IMG/VR virus record: IMGVR_UViG_3300046747_000514
Coordinates: 1-32,047 of that record
Reading direction: 5' to 3' (one strand)
Origin: a virus
DNA length: 32,047 nt
The notes under the pieces are model-generated. The model searched no databases and had not been told where the DNA came from. It worked only from the letters and a program-made list of their open reading frames with translations. How positions within the stretch are numbered: the stretch's first letter is position 1; every line of letters starts with the position of its first letter. Position numbers and translations under genes: made by a program. Of the stretch, positions 1 to 7,820 are shown piece by piece.

Positions 1-432
1 CCTCGTATTCTGATACGCGTTGATCACGTCCGCAATCACGAGCTGGTCGAGGGCTTTGATGGCGGCGTCGTAGGGGGTTGCCCCGGTGAGGTCTTCGAGG
101 GTTGGCTTGCTCCGCCCGACCCCACTATTGACTCCGTAGTCGACAACGCAGTAGTCGACTCCGGCGGGGAGCTCGTCGGCGAGGACTTCGTCCCAGTAGT
201 ACCGCTTGTATATGGGGGCAGCGGATTCAGGCGTAAGGGCCTTGACCTTTGCGACCAATATGTCCCAATCGCCTTCTCCACGGGCTGGAAGATGGACCTC
301 ATTCCACCGAGCAACGTCCGCAATCGTGACACCGCACTTTGTAGGCCCGCCAGAGTCATCTGGATCATCTTCATACTTCGTTCCTTCGTCTTTCATGAGG
401 TGAGAGTAGAAAAGGTCCCAAGTGCTGCGCAT
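1..432 (-). CDS. Endolysin, GH108 family N-acetylmuramidase (C-terminus cut by window edge)
   Basis: The reverse strand from ATG at 432 stays open to base 1, giving 144 residues with no stop, so the C-terminus lies outside the window. The start has a good ribosome site (AGAGGGG, 5 bases upstream). Residues 14-30 read KDEGTKYEDDPDDSGGP, matching the GH108 signature EGGYxxDPxDxGGxT; E16 would be the catalytic acid. Around residue 80 there is YYWDEV followed by LPAGVDYCVVDYGVNSG, also typical of the family. GH108 enzymes cleave peptidoglycan glycan strands, so this is the phage lysozyme. It is at the downstream end seen of the late block, 10 bases after the gene at 443-688. No signal peptide is seen, so export would need a holin. 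The usual second Gly of EGG is Thr here. Confidence 0.85.
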   Translation of the reverse strand, partial: MRSTWDLFYSHLMKDEGTKYEDDPDDSGGPTKCGVTIADVARWNEVHLPARGEGDWDILVAKVKALTPESAAPIYKRYYWDEVLADELPAGVDYCVVDYGVNSGVGRSKPTLEDLTGATPYDAAIKALDQLVIADVINAYQNTR

Positions 433-442
433 TTTGCCCCTC

Positions 443-688
443 TTATAGCTTGAACCAGGCACCAGAGCGTCTTTCGTAGAGGCCACGGCCGGATCCAGGG
501 TCCCAATTCGTGCCATCGGCGTAAACTAGCATCCCATCGCTGAGTTTAGCCGGCGGAGCGTTGAGAATAGTGAAAGTCAACACATCCGGCTGCGGAACTG
601 CACGAGAAATGGCCTCGAACTGCTGTCGAGCCCAGTCTCTGGTCTGCTCATCCTCTCCCGGAGGAGCTTGTGGAGTGAATTTTGCCAT
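443..688 (-). CDS. Small conserved phage protein next to tail and lysis genes
   Basis: This is an 81-residue protein of unknown function. The N-terminal half is charged (GEDEQTRDWARQQFEAISRA). The C-terminal half contains ADGTNWDPGSGRGLYERR followed by GAWFKL at the very end. That terminal pattern (ADGTNWNPGSGxGxYxxxxGxW) is one I recognise from small proteins encoded beside tail fibre and lysis genes in many phages, where it may be a small beta module attached to the virion. The start ATG at 688 overlaps the end of the nozzle-like gene, so the two are translationally coupled. A structural role is inference. Confidence 0.7.
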   Translation of the reverse strand: MAKFTPQAPPGEDEQTRDWARQQFEAISRAVPQPDVLTFTILNAPPAKLSDGMLVYADGTNWDPGSGRGLYERRSGAWFKL

Positions 689-2295
689 TACTGGTTGCTC
701 AGGATGCTAACTTCAAGGCCGATTCCCTGAAGTTCCCACGGATTGTTATCGGTTGAGCTGATATTGTAGGCTAAAAGCCTTCCATTTGCCACGAAGTCGA
801 GGTATTTTTGGGTCTGAGGGTTGAAAGTCTGTGTCGGCTGCCACGTGATGGCGCCCTTGATCTGCTCCTGTGCACCCATCTTAATTGCAAAGGTCCCATT
901 CCCATCAATCTGAGGCCAAAAGCGAGAGCAAAGCTTGCGCGAATTGTAATCAACGATTGGTTGCCCCTTCCGATCCTTGCCAACGATCGCAAGTCCCTCT
1001 CGCTCGACAAAAGCGAGCGGGGCAACCGTGTCGAAGGCTAGCCCCGAGTCGAGCTGATAGAGCTTACTTTTCCCCGGGCTCGAGTAGATGAAGCCTCGAG
1101 ACCCCGGAGTGTCCCACGGGCTCGTGTCTGAACTCCAAGGAGTTGTCGCCGCATCCCAGGTTCGCCCGGGCGTTCCAATAATCGTCCCGACCGCGGTGTA
1201 TAGGCCATCCCAGTCCCGGAATTGCACTGTGTCAAACTGGTAGTTCCAGATCATCACCTTGTTTGGAAGGGTGTTTCCGGAGCTCGGATAGCAGAACCAC
1301 ACCTCACGTTGCGGAATGTTGTCGAAGGCGTAGGCTGAGATGTAGTTGACTGCGTCCATGTCTGCAAAGAGAAACTTCCGCTCACGCTCGTTCAGGATGC
1401 TCTTCGCACTGTTCCGGTAGCCGTAATGGTACAGGGCATCGTCCTGAGAGACCACGAAGTGCCGCTGCCCCTTGTCGATGGCGCAGACCGCCCTCGGGTT
1501 CAACACTCCAGAGGTGGCCAAGATCAGCTCAAAGTGCATCACGTCCTGCCCGCCGATGAAAGTCATCACGTGGGTGGACATAACCTTGTAGATGATCAGA
1601 GAGTTACCAAGCATGAGGCCCGTCAGGATCTCGCCGCCCTCAATGTCTGTGAGCTCAATCCGACCTGCATCGTGCGTGGCATCCGTGAAGTCCCAGGTGA
1701 CGGGGATCGTGCCGGGATCAGTCTTCGCCGACCACCATACCATATGCGGCGAGATCGTGACGCCGGAGACAATGTTGAGGGCAACCAGATACTGGCCGAA
1801 GGCCACGACCTTCTTCGCAATTGTCGAAGCGGGCCAGTTCGGCAGATTTTGAAGCAGCTGCGCGGGATTCAAATTGGACCAGTACTGTGGGACGTCCAGC
1901 TGATCATTCAGGATCGGCACGCCCCCAATAATACAGAAGTTCCAATCCCACTGGTTCGCCGTGATATAGGCACCACCAGCCGCCCGCGTGATCGTATGGT
2001 GCGTTCCGTCGTAGACGAAAGCCGCAGTCTTCGTGCCATAGAGCCAAAACACGATGCCCTGCGCAGGCACCGCAAAGACCCAATCCGGACCGCCACTTGG
2101 CGTTCCATAGACCTGCGTATGGCCCAAGATCCTCTGAACCATCCGATTCTGAAACCGGATGTTGTTCCCATCTGTGAAGGCTTCCGGAGGCAGCAGGTGC
2201 CCTGGCCGATCTTTGATGATCCCGAGCGTGCCAAGGTCATCCAACGGAATATACGTCGGAGGTGGGAAGCTTTGTCTTGCTGCAGCCCGTGCCAT
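688..2295 (-). CDS. Tail nozzle/hub-like structural protein
   Basis: This 535-residue protein is beta-rich, with few charged runs and many WxY/WDF strands. Near the N-terminus there is TDGNNIRFQNRMVQRILGHTQ, resembling the opening of P22 gp10-like packaged-DNA stabilisation and nozzle proteins (adNvRfxdgxxxkixG). Repeated strand motifs such as FAVPAQGIVFWLYGTKTAAF and ALYHYGYR suggest a beta-propeller. In short-tailed phages this type closes the tail tube below the adaptor and keeps DNA in the capsid. Position supports this: the adaptor-like protein, a tail fibre and the lysis gene surround it. ATG at 2295 overlaps the fibre stop (TGATG). The assignment rests on fold resemblance and order, not on a diagnostic motif. 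Confidence 0.6.
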   Translation of the reverse strand: MARAAARQSFPPPTYIPLDDLGTLGIIKDRPGHLLPPEAFTDGNNIRFQNRMVQRILGHTQVYGTPSGGPDWVFAVPAQGIVFWLYGTKTAAFVYDGTHHTITRAAGGAYITANQWDWNFCIIGGVPILNDQLDVPQYWSNLNPAQLLQNLPNWPASTIAKKVVAFGQYLVALNIVSGVTISPHMVWWSAKTDPGTIPVTWDFTDATHDAGRIELTDIEGGEILTGLMLGNSLIIYKVMSTHVMTFIGGQDVMHFELILATSGVLNPRAVCAIDKGQRHFVVSQDDALYHYGYRNSAKSILNERERKFLFADMDAVNYISAYAFDNIPQREVWFCYPSSGNTLPNKVMIWNYQFDTVQFRDWDGLYTAVGTIIGTPGRTWDAATTPWSSDTSPWDTPGSRGFIYSSPGKSKLYQLDSGLAFDTVAPLAFVEREGLAIVGKDRKGQPIVDYNSRKLCSRFWPQIDGNGTFAIKMGAQEQIKGAITWQPTQTFNPQTQKYLDFVANGRLLAYNISSTDNNPWELQGIGLEVSILSNQ

Positions 2296-3584
2296 CAGGG
2301 AAGAGCCTTTACGTAGCCTGCAAGGTAGATGTTCTTCGGACGGTTCTCTGTCGTGAAGTTTCCACCATTGACAGCGCCGCTTGTGAAGGTCTTGGAGAAA
2401 GCAACACCAGTGGATGAAGAATCACCATCTGCACCGAGCAGAAGCGTTCCAACGTTCACACCACCGCTTCCGTGTCGGGAGGTCCCGTCACCAACAAGAG
2501 TAGTCGTGTGCGTATGCGCTCCAACTGCATGATCCTGCTTAGTTCCCGTATGATCTCCAGTGGTTCCATCTCCACGGTTCGTGCGCGAAGCGGCATCCGG
2601 ATCATTCCCAGCCGCATTGTTCCAGAACCTTGGAAAGTACCCACGAACGTCCGGCATGCCCGCCGTGGTGGTGCCGTTGCCGGAGCCAAAGCTCGTGCTC
2701 CAGGCCGTGAACAGAGGTGCGTAGAGGGTTCGGTCGAAGTTGACTCCATTCAACGGCAACCACTTATTGCTCGGGGCCGCCTCAAGCAACGTGTTTCCCG
2801 TCATGCCCACGGGCATATCATCCTGGCGGAGGAGCAGAGCACGCCAAGTCGCCCCGTTCCAAAAGACAATGGCGCTGTCGCCGGGACCGTAGAGGCTAAT
2901 CGAGGCCAAGCCGTTGATGGTCCCAGAGGTTGGCGTCAGCGTGAGTGGATTGACTGTGGAGTCCGTCTTGAAGATCGTCGCGCGGAAGTTCCCAAGGAAC
3001 GTGGTAGGAAGGTTGACCACCTTCGACCCTACGGACGTGTCGAATTCGATCAGCCGCTCCATGTCCGAATAGAGCACCGTGTAGGGAGCGGCTGGTGCAA
3101 TGGCCACCGGCGGCAGGCCAAACATCGAGTCCGCCGCAAACCACGCATTGACGGCGTTGCTCCACTGGAGCTCAATGATCTGGTTCTGATACGACAGGAT
3201 GAGGCTGGACTGCCCGTTGATCAGGTTTCCGCCTCCGTTGATCGTGACCGTATTGTTCGTGCTATCCTTCTTCACGACCCACATCTTCCACCCGTCCGAA
3301 TGCACGTTCACGGGCGAGCTCGGGTTCGGAAGCGTCACGGTCCGGCCACCTGCGGTAGCATCAATGATCTGGAGGGAATTCATATCCGTGGGGTAAACTA
3401 CGGTGTAGTTTCCGACTGTCTGGTTCGTCACGATCAAGTTGAACATCTTGGTCGCGTTTGGAAAGGTCTGCTGGAGGACACTTTTCAGCAGCCGCAAATG
3501 GTTGTCGCCCTCAGACTCGAGATCGCTTCCCGGCGGAAGCGTCGGAGAGAGCTGGCTTATGTACTGTGCAACTTCTACGGTCAC
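2295..3584 (-). CDS. Tail fibre/spike with C-terminal phage tail collar domain
   Basis: This 429-residue protein begins with a virion-attachment segment typical of phage fibres (ISQLSPTLPPGSDLESEGDNHLRLLK). The middle holds repeated beta strands (TVTLPNP, ITINGGG-like), as in a trimeric shaft. The last 160 residues are a Phage Tail Collar domain: GMTGNTLL..WLPLNG, then MPDVRGYFPRFW, a loop rich in Asp, Thr and His (TGDHTGTKQDHAVGAHTHT), and TTENRPKNIYLAGYVKA at the end. It probably trimerises and binds the host surface. Its start lies one base after the stop of the adaptor-like gene and its stop overlaps the next start. A receptor-binding role is inferred from the family. Confidence 0.88.
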   Translation of the reverse strand: MTVEVAQYISQLSPTLPPGSDLESEGDNHLRLLKSVLQQTFPNATKMFNLIVTNQTVGNYTVVYPTDMNSLQIIDATAGGRTVTLPNPSSPVNVHSDGWKMWVVKKDSTNNTVTINGGGNLINGQSSLILSYQNQIIELQWSNAVNAWFAADSMFGLPPVAIAPAAPYTVLYSDMERLIEFDTSVGSKVVNLPTTFLGNFRATIFKTDSTVNPLTLTPTSGTINGLASISLYGPGDSAIVFWNGATWRALLLRQDDMPVGMTGNTLLEAAPSNKWLPLNGVNFDRTLYAPLFTAWSTSFGSGNGTTTAGMPDVRGYFPRFWNNAAGNDPDAASRTNRGDGTTGDHTGTKQDHAVGAHTHTTTLVGDGTSRHGSGGVNVGTLLLGADGDSSSTGVAFSKTFTSGAVNGGNFTTENRPKNIYLAGYVKALP

Positions 3585-3585
3585 G

Positions 3586-4305
3586 TCAGTTCCCCGTATC
3601 GATCTCGTCCGGACTTATGCCAGGAGGCAGAAGACCAGCTCGCCCTTGGCCCCGAACCGGGCCACCCATCTGCGGTGTGGTGTTCGACACCTCTTGCTCC
3701 GTGTTCGCGCGGATCAAGCTTGCCATGCCGTCACTTTCCATACGCTCGAATTCAGTCTTGGCTCCAGCATCCCGAAGCCCTGTGCAGAGGAAGCGTCCCG
3801 CTTTGCCCATGATGAGATCCGGAACAACCTTAAGCCACTGGTTCTCAATATTGGTTGTGAGAACTTGGTCCTTTGCGTAGTAGATCAGTCGGAGCATATA
3901 GTTCGTGTCCGGAAGGGGAAAGATCCGAAAATAGTTTCCGACCTTCGCATACGCTTGTGGGATCTGTTGGCTGCCCGGCGTGATTGTGCTCGGGGCAAAG
4001 TTCTTTTTCAGGATCTCGTAGTCATCCTTCCGAAGCTGAGTCTCATCCTCCGTCGGATAGCTCGCGGGTCGGAAGCGGAAGGGCAACGTATCGTGCTCCG
4101 CGAGGAAATCCTGCGGGACCTCAACACGCTCGTCCCCAGCCGTGGTCTGGACCAGGCTATCTTCCGACAGAAGGAACCAGGGCTTTGGCACCCCAGTCTC
4201 AAGCAACGTCTGCGCGAATTGAAGCATGGTCACGATATTAGCTGCCTGGTCCGTGCGGAAGCCAAGCATTGTCTGCATGATCGCGGCTGCATCGTCTCGA
4301 AGCAT
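3586..4305 (-). CDS. Head-tail adaptor-like protein
   Basis: This 239-residue protein opens with an alpha-helical stretch (MLRDDAAAIMQTMLGFRTDQ). The middle contains VPQDFLAEHD, then FRIFPLPDTNYMLRLIYYAKD, the pattern of T7 gp11 / P22 gp4-like adaptor proteins (FxIxPxPdxxYxlxlxYyakp). A helical segment with IMGKAGRFLCTGLRDAGAKTEFERM follows, and the tail is Pro/Gly rich. Adaptors dock under the portal and join it to the tail nozzle. Order within the late block fits: it precedes the fibre and nozzle genes. Its ATG overlaps the upstream stop (TGATG at 4305). Family assignment is by pattern only. Confidence 0.65.
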   Translation of the reverse strand: MLRDDAAAIMQTMLGFRTDQAANIVTMLQFAQTLLETGVPKPWFLLSEDSLVQTTAGDERVEVPQDFLAEHDTLPFRFRPASYPTEDETQLRKDDYEILKKNFAPSTITPGSQQIPQAYAKVGNYFRIFPLPDTNYMLRLIYYAKDQVLTTNIENQWLKVVPDLIMGKAGRFLCTGLRDAGAKTEFERMESDGMASLIRANTEQEVSNTTPQMGGPVRGQGRAGLLPPGISPDEIDTGN

Positions 4306-5129
4306 CAGGTTTGTCCTGGCTTACAGTAGGGAGAGTCAGAGGCCCAGGAGACCACAATTGGAGTCTCCTTCGAGAAGGAGTCCGAAAGGGGAGCCTCGGC
4401 CGAAAAGGCCGCAGATAGCGGAGGCTCCTTTGTGAAAACGTCCGGAAGCGGCGTCTCTGGCAGAAACGCATCCGTGATGGGGACTTCATTCTGATAGTTA
4501 CAGGTGACTCCGAACGTCAGCCCGAGAGAGTTGAACCTATAGTTGATGATGAAGCCCGAGATCGCCCACTGGAACGAGATGGGCTCCGCCTGTTGCCAGT
4601 ACGAGGGCCGGAGATAGTTGAGGGCCCGGCGCTCTATCCCAGGTCGAACGTTGCTGCCCTGAAAAGCAGCTGCCGTGATGCCCCGATCCTTATCTTCAAT
4701 GAAGGTTCGGAAGACATTCTGGCGCTGCGCATTGAGCCAAGCTTCCGTCCCATGCTGGAAGGACAGCGGCCGGACATTTGAGCCCTGAGATGCCGCCATC
4801 GTGATGCCCCGATCTTTGTCCAGAATCGGGGTCCAGAACGTATTCTGCCTATAGTAGCTCGCAGAGGTCGGCGCGCCCCGCACGTATTGCAGGGGGCGCT
4901 CGCTTGAACCTTGCATAGCAGACCAAACAATCTTCCGCTCAAAGTCCGGCGTCGGCGTGTAGAAGACGCTCGGGCGCAAATAGTTGTCCCAACCCACAGG
5001 TCCCTTCGAGAACTGCAAGGGACGTGCTTGCACGCCCTGCCAGCTTGCGGCAGAGGAAACTACAATGACTACACCAGACGAAGGTTCTTCGCCTAGTGCA
5101 AGTTCGCCTACTGAACTAAAGCCGGGCAT
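4305..5129 (-). CDS. Repeat-containing structural protein of unknown function
   Basis: This 274-residue protein has two internal repeat systems. Residues ~30-175 carry about three and a half copies of a unit near 42 residues, each with QGSxxRPLxF/Y, then a Tyr/Trp-rich stretch (YLRPSVFYTP, YYRQNTFWTP, AQRQNVFRTF), then DKDRGIT. Near the C-terminus a short unit of about 11 residues repeats four times (PLPDVFTKEPP, PLSAAFSAEAP, PLSDSFSKETP). Between them is a hydrophobic segment (GFIINYRFNSLGLTFGV). The repeats suggest an elongated or multimeric virion part. It lies between the two paralogous structural proteins and the adaptor, so it could be a tail or neck component. I recognise no known family. 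Confidence 0.8.
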   Translation of the reverse strand: MPGFSSVGELALGEEPSSGVVIVVSSAASWQGVQARPLQFSKGPVGWDNYLRPSVFYTPTPDFERKIVWSAMQGSSERPLQYVRGAPTSASYYRQNTFWTPILDKDRGITMAASQGSNVRPLSFQHGTEAWLNAQRQNVFRTFIEDKDRGITAAAFQGSNVRPGIERRALNYLRPSYWQQAEPISFQWAISGFIINYRFNSLGLTFGVTCNYQNEVPITDAFLPETPLPDVFTKEPPLSAAFSAEAPLSDSFSKETPIVVSWASDSPYCKPGQT

Positions 5130-5138
5130 TTCTAGGTC

Positions 5139-5786
5139 CTATGGAACATAAGCAGCAAGTTCTTCCCACTGCGCCGTGAGGGAGAAGGTCCACGTGCCGG
5201 TGGCAGGCACCGTAGCCTCAACTACAAAGCCCTCGTTCTGCGCCAGCACCAGCGGGTACTCGCCCGGCCGAGGCGCGAAGAGCTCACTTGGTATGATAAG
5301 CGGCGTGCCGGCTACGGCCGGAATACTCGTGCTGAGCGAGGCAAAGGGATTGGCATCCTTGGTTCGCGTGCCAGCAGTCAAAGTGGCTGTGGACGACCAC
5401 CGAATGTCACCGACCGTTGTCGTCGCCATCGACGTGCGCAGCTTCTGGTTATTTCCCGTCAGCGTTGCGGCCGTGCCACCCGTGTCAGAGGCCGAAAACG
5501 AGCGGGCGACGAAAGCATTGAATGTGATAACACCAGCAGTAAATGCGGTCGCAGTATTGCCAGCAGAGATAACGAGCTTCTTAAGAACCGCGATATTAGT
5601 TGTGGTCCAACGGAAGGAGAAGATCGGCGAGTTGGCGCCAAGAGCCGCTGCCATAGCACCGGAGACACCTGCAATCGAGAAGATGCCAAGTGCACCATAG
5701 TCAATTGGCTTTGGCGTAATCCGTAATGCTTTGGAGCCTGTCTCCACTTCCGCATTAGCGCTCGTGCCTGCAAGTTGGACGGGCAT
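5139..5786 (-). CDS. Minor structural protein, paralogue of the gene at 5787-6455
   Basis: This 215-residue protein is rich in Ala, Thr, Gly and Ser and probably all-beta. It shares a common plan with its upstream neighbour: SKALRxxxxPxxxGxxGxFSxA near the N-terminus, a hydrophobic strand pair with LKKLVI / LRKVIV, SFSASD/NFSVQH in the middle, DANPFAS/DANPMGA, then a C-terminal block PGEYPLVLAQNEGFVVEATVP ending WEELAAY. The conserved C-terminal PGExP...NEGFxV...QWEEL points to a virion surface or tail-associated fold kept in both copies. The start follows the neighbour's stop directly. Exact role unknown. Confidence 0.8.
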   Translation of the reverse strand: MPVQLAGTSANAEVETGSKALRITPKPIDYGALGIFSIAGVSGAMAAALGANSPIFSFRWTTTNIAVLKKLVISAGNTATAFTAGVITFNAFVARSFSASDTGGTAATLTGNNQKLRTSMATTTVGDIRWSSTATLTAGTRTKDANPFASLSTSIPAVAGTPLIIPSELFAPRPGEYPLVLAQNEGFVVEATVPATGTWTFSLTAQWEELAAYVP

Positions 5787-6455
5787 TTAGTAGCTCTCCA
5801 GTTCTTCCCATTGAAACGCGACGGTTGCACCAATGCTATTGTTGATGCCGGTAGGTACAGCCCACTGCACCTCAAAGCCTTCATTCCTACGCATCAAGTA
5901 CGGGTGCTCTCCAGGCTCTACTGCAAAAATAGGGACACCAGGGGCAAATGTATCTTTGGCGTTTCCAGCGAGCGCTGATATAGCAACGGCCCCCATTGGG
6001 TTCGCGTCCAACGTATAGACGGCACCCGTCATCGCAGCATTGCTGAGGGTGACAAAAACTATGTTGGCGTTCTCTGCACCGTACTCCATACGAGTACGGT
6101 GCTTGTTGCTATGGGCTTGAACTAGAAGCGCGGTCTGGTTCGCATTGTGCTGAACTGAGAAATTACGGGCTGCGAACAATTTTGCAACGTAAGTTCCAGC
6201 AACTGAGTTAAGGTTCGTCGTGATGTTAAAATTAACAATGACTTTGCGCAAGCTTGCAAGCGTAGTTGCCGATAGCCATTGAAAAGTGAGCATTGGCCCA
6301 GCTACAACTTGCGTGCCTGTCACTATAGTCGCAGCAGCCGAGAAAACACCATGCAAATTCGGGTCCACAGGATACTGCACACCACGCAGGGCCTTGGAGT
6401 TAGTCTCGATCTCCGAGATCCCGCCCGTTGTTTCTCCGATGATCTGGAATGGCAT
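5787..6455 (-). CDS. Minor structural protein, paralogue of the gene at 5139-5786
   Basis: This 222-residue protein is a tandem paralogue of the next gene downstream. Shared landmarks are SKALR near residue 20, FSAAATIV, LRKVIVNFNI, LFAARNFSVQ, LDANPMGAVAIS, and the end PGEHPYLMRRNEGFEVQWAVP...FQWEEL. The stop of the upstream gene is directly adjacent to ATG at 6455, and its own stop adjoins the paralogue's ATG at 5786. It probably forms part of the virion, perhaps as a pair with its paralogue in a ring or on the capsid surface. Function is inferred only from position and composition. Confidence 0.8.
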   Translation of the reverse strand: MPFQIIGETTGGISEIETNSKALRGVQYPVDPNLHGVFSAAATIVTGTQVVAGPMLTFQWLSATTLASLRKVIVNFNITTNLNSVAGTYVAKLFAARNFSVQHNANQTALLVQAHSNKHRTRMEYGAENANIVFVTLSNAAMTGAVYTLDANPMGAVAISALAGNAKDTFAPGVPIFAVEPGEHPYLMRRNEGFEVQWAVPTGINNSIGATVAFQWEELESY

Positions 6456-7103
6456 CTAGTTCCAGCTCCAAGCTACGTTCCAAATGCCATAGGTGCGCAG
6501 ATTGCGCACGTTCGCGCCTCTGCGATAGCTGTCGTCCTCCGGCGGCGGATCATTGGCAACGCGGCCGTAGATGGTGAAGCCTGTTCCGGCCACCACGTTT
6601 CCGGCGAACACAATTGGTGGGTCGAGCCAATGCTCGTCAATGGAATGGTCTGCCGTTGCTGCCGGCAACACCCATGCATCGACATTTGAATTTGAGCGGA
6701 TGAATGTCTGCCCCGTGATAGCCACGAGCGCGTCCGTCGCCCCCGGAAACGCTCCAAAGGTCAAGCTAGCTACGCCTTGCTTTCCGAAGTCCTCAGCCAG
6801 GTCCGGGATGCGAAAGACGGCAGCTCCAGCCAAACTCATCTTGGCCGTGCCCGCCGTGCCTCCGATCTTAGAGAGAAAGACCGTATCTCGAGTGAGGCTA
6901 GGTCCTGCGCTGGTGTACGTTCCTTCCCCTTCCTCGAAGTCCGTGCCCTCTTCGAGGATATAGGAGATGATGGAGTTGTTTACAACTCCGGCTTCAGCCG
7001 CCGTGCAAAATGCATTGGAGAAGGCGGAACCGAGTGTGAGTGTTCCCGTGCCCACAGTCGATGTGAGCTGTTTAACTCGATTCGCTAGGATCCTGCTGGT
7101 CAT
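6456..7103 (-). CDS. Structural protein with a GTGTLTLG-type N-terminal module
   Basis: This 215-residue protein starts with RVKQLTSTVGTGTLTLGSAF, followed by ISYILEEGTDFEEGEGTY and SLTRDTVFLS. This is a module I know from phage tail and structural proteins (RV..T.TTGTGT..L.GA...Y.I..G..wE.G.GT....LsRd.v). The C-terminal part has FTIYGRVANDPPPEDDSYRRG and ends with a striking aromatic stretch, LRTYGIWNVAWSWN. The first module is thought to be a beta-sandwich used for virion attachment. It sits among small structural genes. Whether it is a tail or capsid protein is open. Confidence 0.8.
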   Translation of the reverse strand: MTSRILANRVKQLTSTVGTGTLTLGSAFSNAFCTAAEAGVVNNSIISYILEEGTDFEEGEGTYTSAGPSLTRDTVFLSKIGGTAGTAKMSLAGAAVFRIPDLAEDFGKQGVASLTFGAFPGATDALVAITGQTFIRSNSNVDAWVLPAATADHSIDEHWLDPPIVFAGNVVAGTGFTIYGRVANDPPPEDDSYRRGANVRNLRTYGIWNVAWSWN

Positions 7104-7106
7104 TCA

Positions 7107-7352
7107 TCATAGTCCGTACGACCGTCGAGCCTCGACCTTATCAAGCCACTTCTCGAAAGGCCGGCAAGTCCCCTTCACATGGCACCGAGCGCACACGGGC
7201 TTTGAACACATGGTGCAAAAACCCCCCGCATCCTCCGGCCGCGTTGTCGAGTCAAGCCGACTGACCCCATTACAGTGGCAGCAGGTGAACGTGTCGAACT
7301 CTTTGACCCCCTCCGGAGTCGTGACGCGAAAGCTTCCACCAGGGTTTCGCAA
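7107..7352 (-). CDS. Small zinc-ribbon-like protein in the structural block
   Basis: This 81-residue protein has seven Cys and two His arranged as likely metal ligands: CCHCNGVSR near residue 24, then FCTMCSKPVCARCHVKGTCRPF near residue 45. The pairs CxxC...CxxC...CxxC fit one or two zinc ribbons. The ending FEKWLDKVEARRSYG is helical and basic. Similar small Cys-rich proteins occur among head-tail genes of other phages and have no defined role. It lies between two structural genes with spacing of only a few bases, so it is co-expressed with them. Zinc binding is inferred from cysteine spacing. Confidence 0.75.
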   Translation of the reverse strand: MRNPGGSFRVTTPEGVKEFDTFTCCHCNGVSRLDSTTRPEDAGGFCTMCSKPVCARCHVKGTCRPFEKWLDKVEARRSYGL

Positions 7353-7355
7353 GTC

Positions 7356-7820
7356 TCACCTTTCGATGAATTGAATCCGAGTTCCGATCGTGCCCGTGTA
7401 GGCGGCAGACTTCGCCCGAAGCACAAGTCCATTTGCCGCCGTGGCTGGCCAGATCAGCTCACTTCCCGGGGCCGCGAGCCACCGAACCGTGGCTCTCTGG
7501 TTCACCACGAAGTAGTCGAGGAAGCTGTTTGCTGTGACCGTCGGCTCGGCCGTGTAGCCAATCTTAGCCGTGGTCAGTGCAGCAGCATCCGCCGGGTCCA
7601 GCGGATTCGGCGTGAAAGCCGTGCCCGTGCCATCGACCGTCATCCGAGCAATGTCAATTTCGATCTCATTATCCGCTGGTGGGCTCTGATTGAAGCCAAC
7701 GAAGTAGTCGTACAATACGCCCCTCCGGGGCGTAGCACCGCAGAAAGCTGCGATCTGCGTCTTGAAGGCTGCAGCAGTCGCCTGTTGCGTGCTCTCATTC
7801 GCGACAGTGTAGTTTGCCAT
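7356..7820 (-). CDS. Structural/decoration-type protein
   Basis: This 154-residue protein has a plan seen in small phage virion proteins: GVLYDYFVGFNQSPPADNEI, then FTPNPLDPADAAALT, EPTVTANSFLDYFVVNQRAT, and APGSELIWPATAANGLVLRA. It is rich in Ala and Thr with alternating hydrophobic residues, as in a beta-sandwich. The motif VNQRAxxRWxAxPGSELxxPATAxNGLxL is a pattern I recognise among capsid-adjacent genes. ATG at 7820 overlaps the stop of the upstream gene. A decoration or minor capsid role is likely but not proven. Confidence 0.75.
   Translation of the reverse strand: MANYTVANESTQQATAAAFKTQIAAFCGATPRRGVLYDYFVGFNQSPPADNEIEIDIARMTVDGTGTAFTPNPLDPADAAALTTAKIGYTAEPTVTANSFLDYFVVNQRATVRWLAAPGSELIWPATAANGLVLRAKSAAYTGTIGTRIQFIER

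Noticed and set aside
36-374. 112-codon reverse-strand frame at the left edge
   Set aside because: Low-complexity Ser/Thr/Pro sequence in another frame of the GH108 endolysin.
1426-2316. 296-codon + strand frame opposite the nozzle-like gene
   Set aside because: Composition is that of an antisense frame; no ribosome site or motif.
2472-3812. 446-codon + strand frame opposite the tail fibre
   Set aside because: Arg/Pro-rich with no protein-like pattern, and antisense to the well-supported collar-domain fibre gene.
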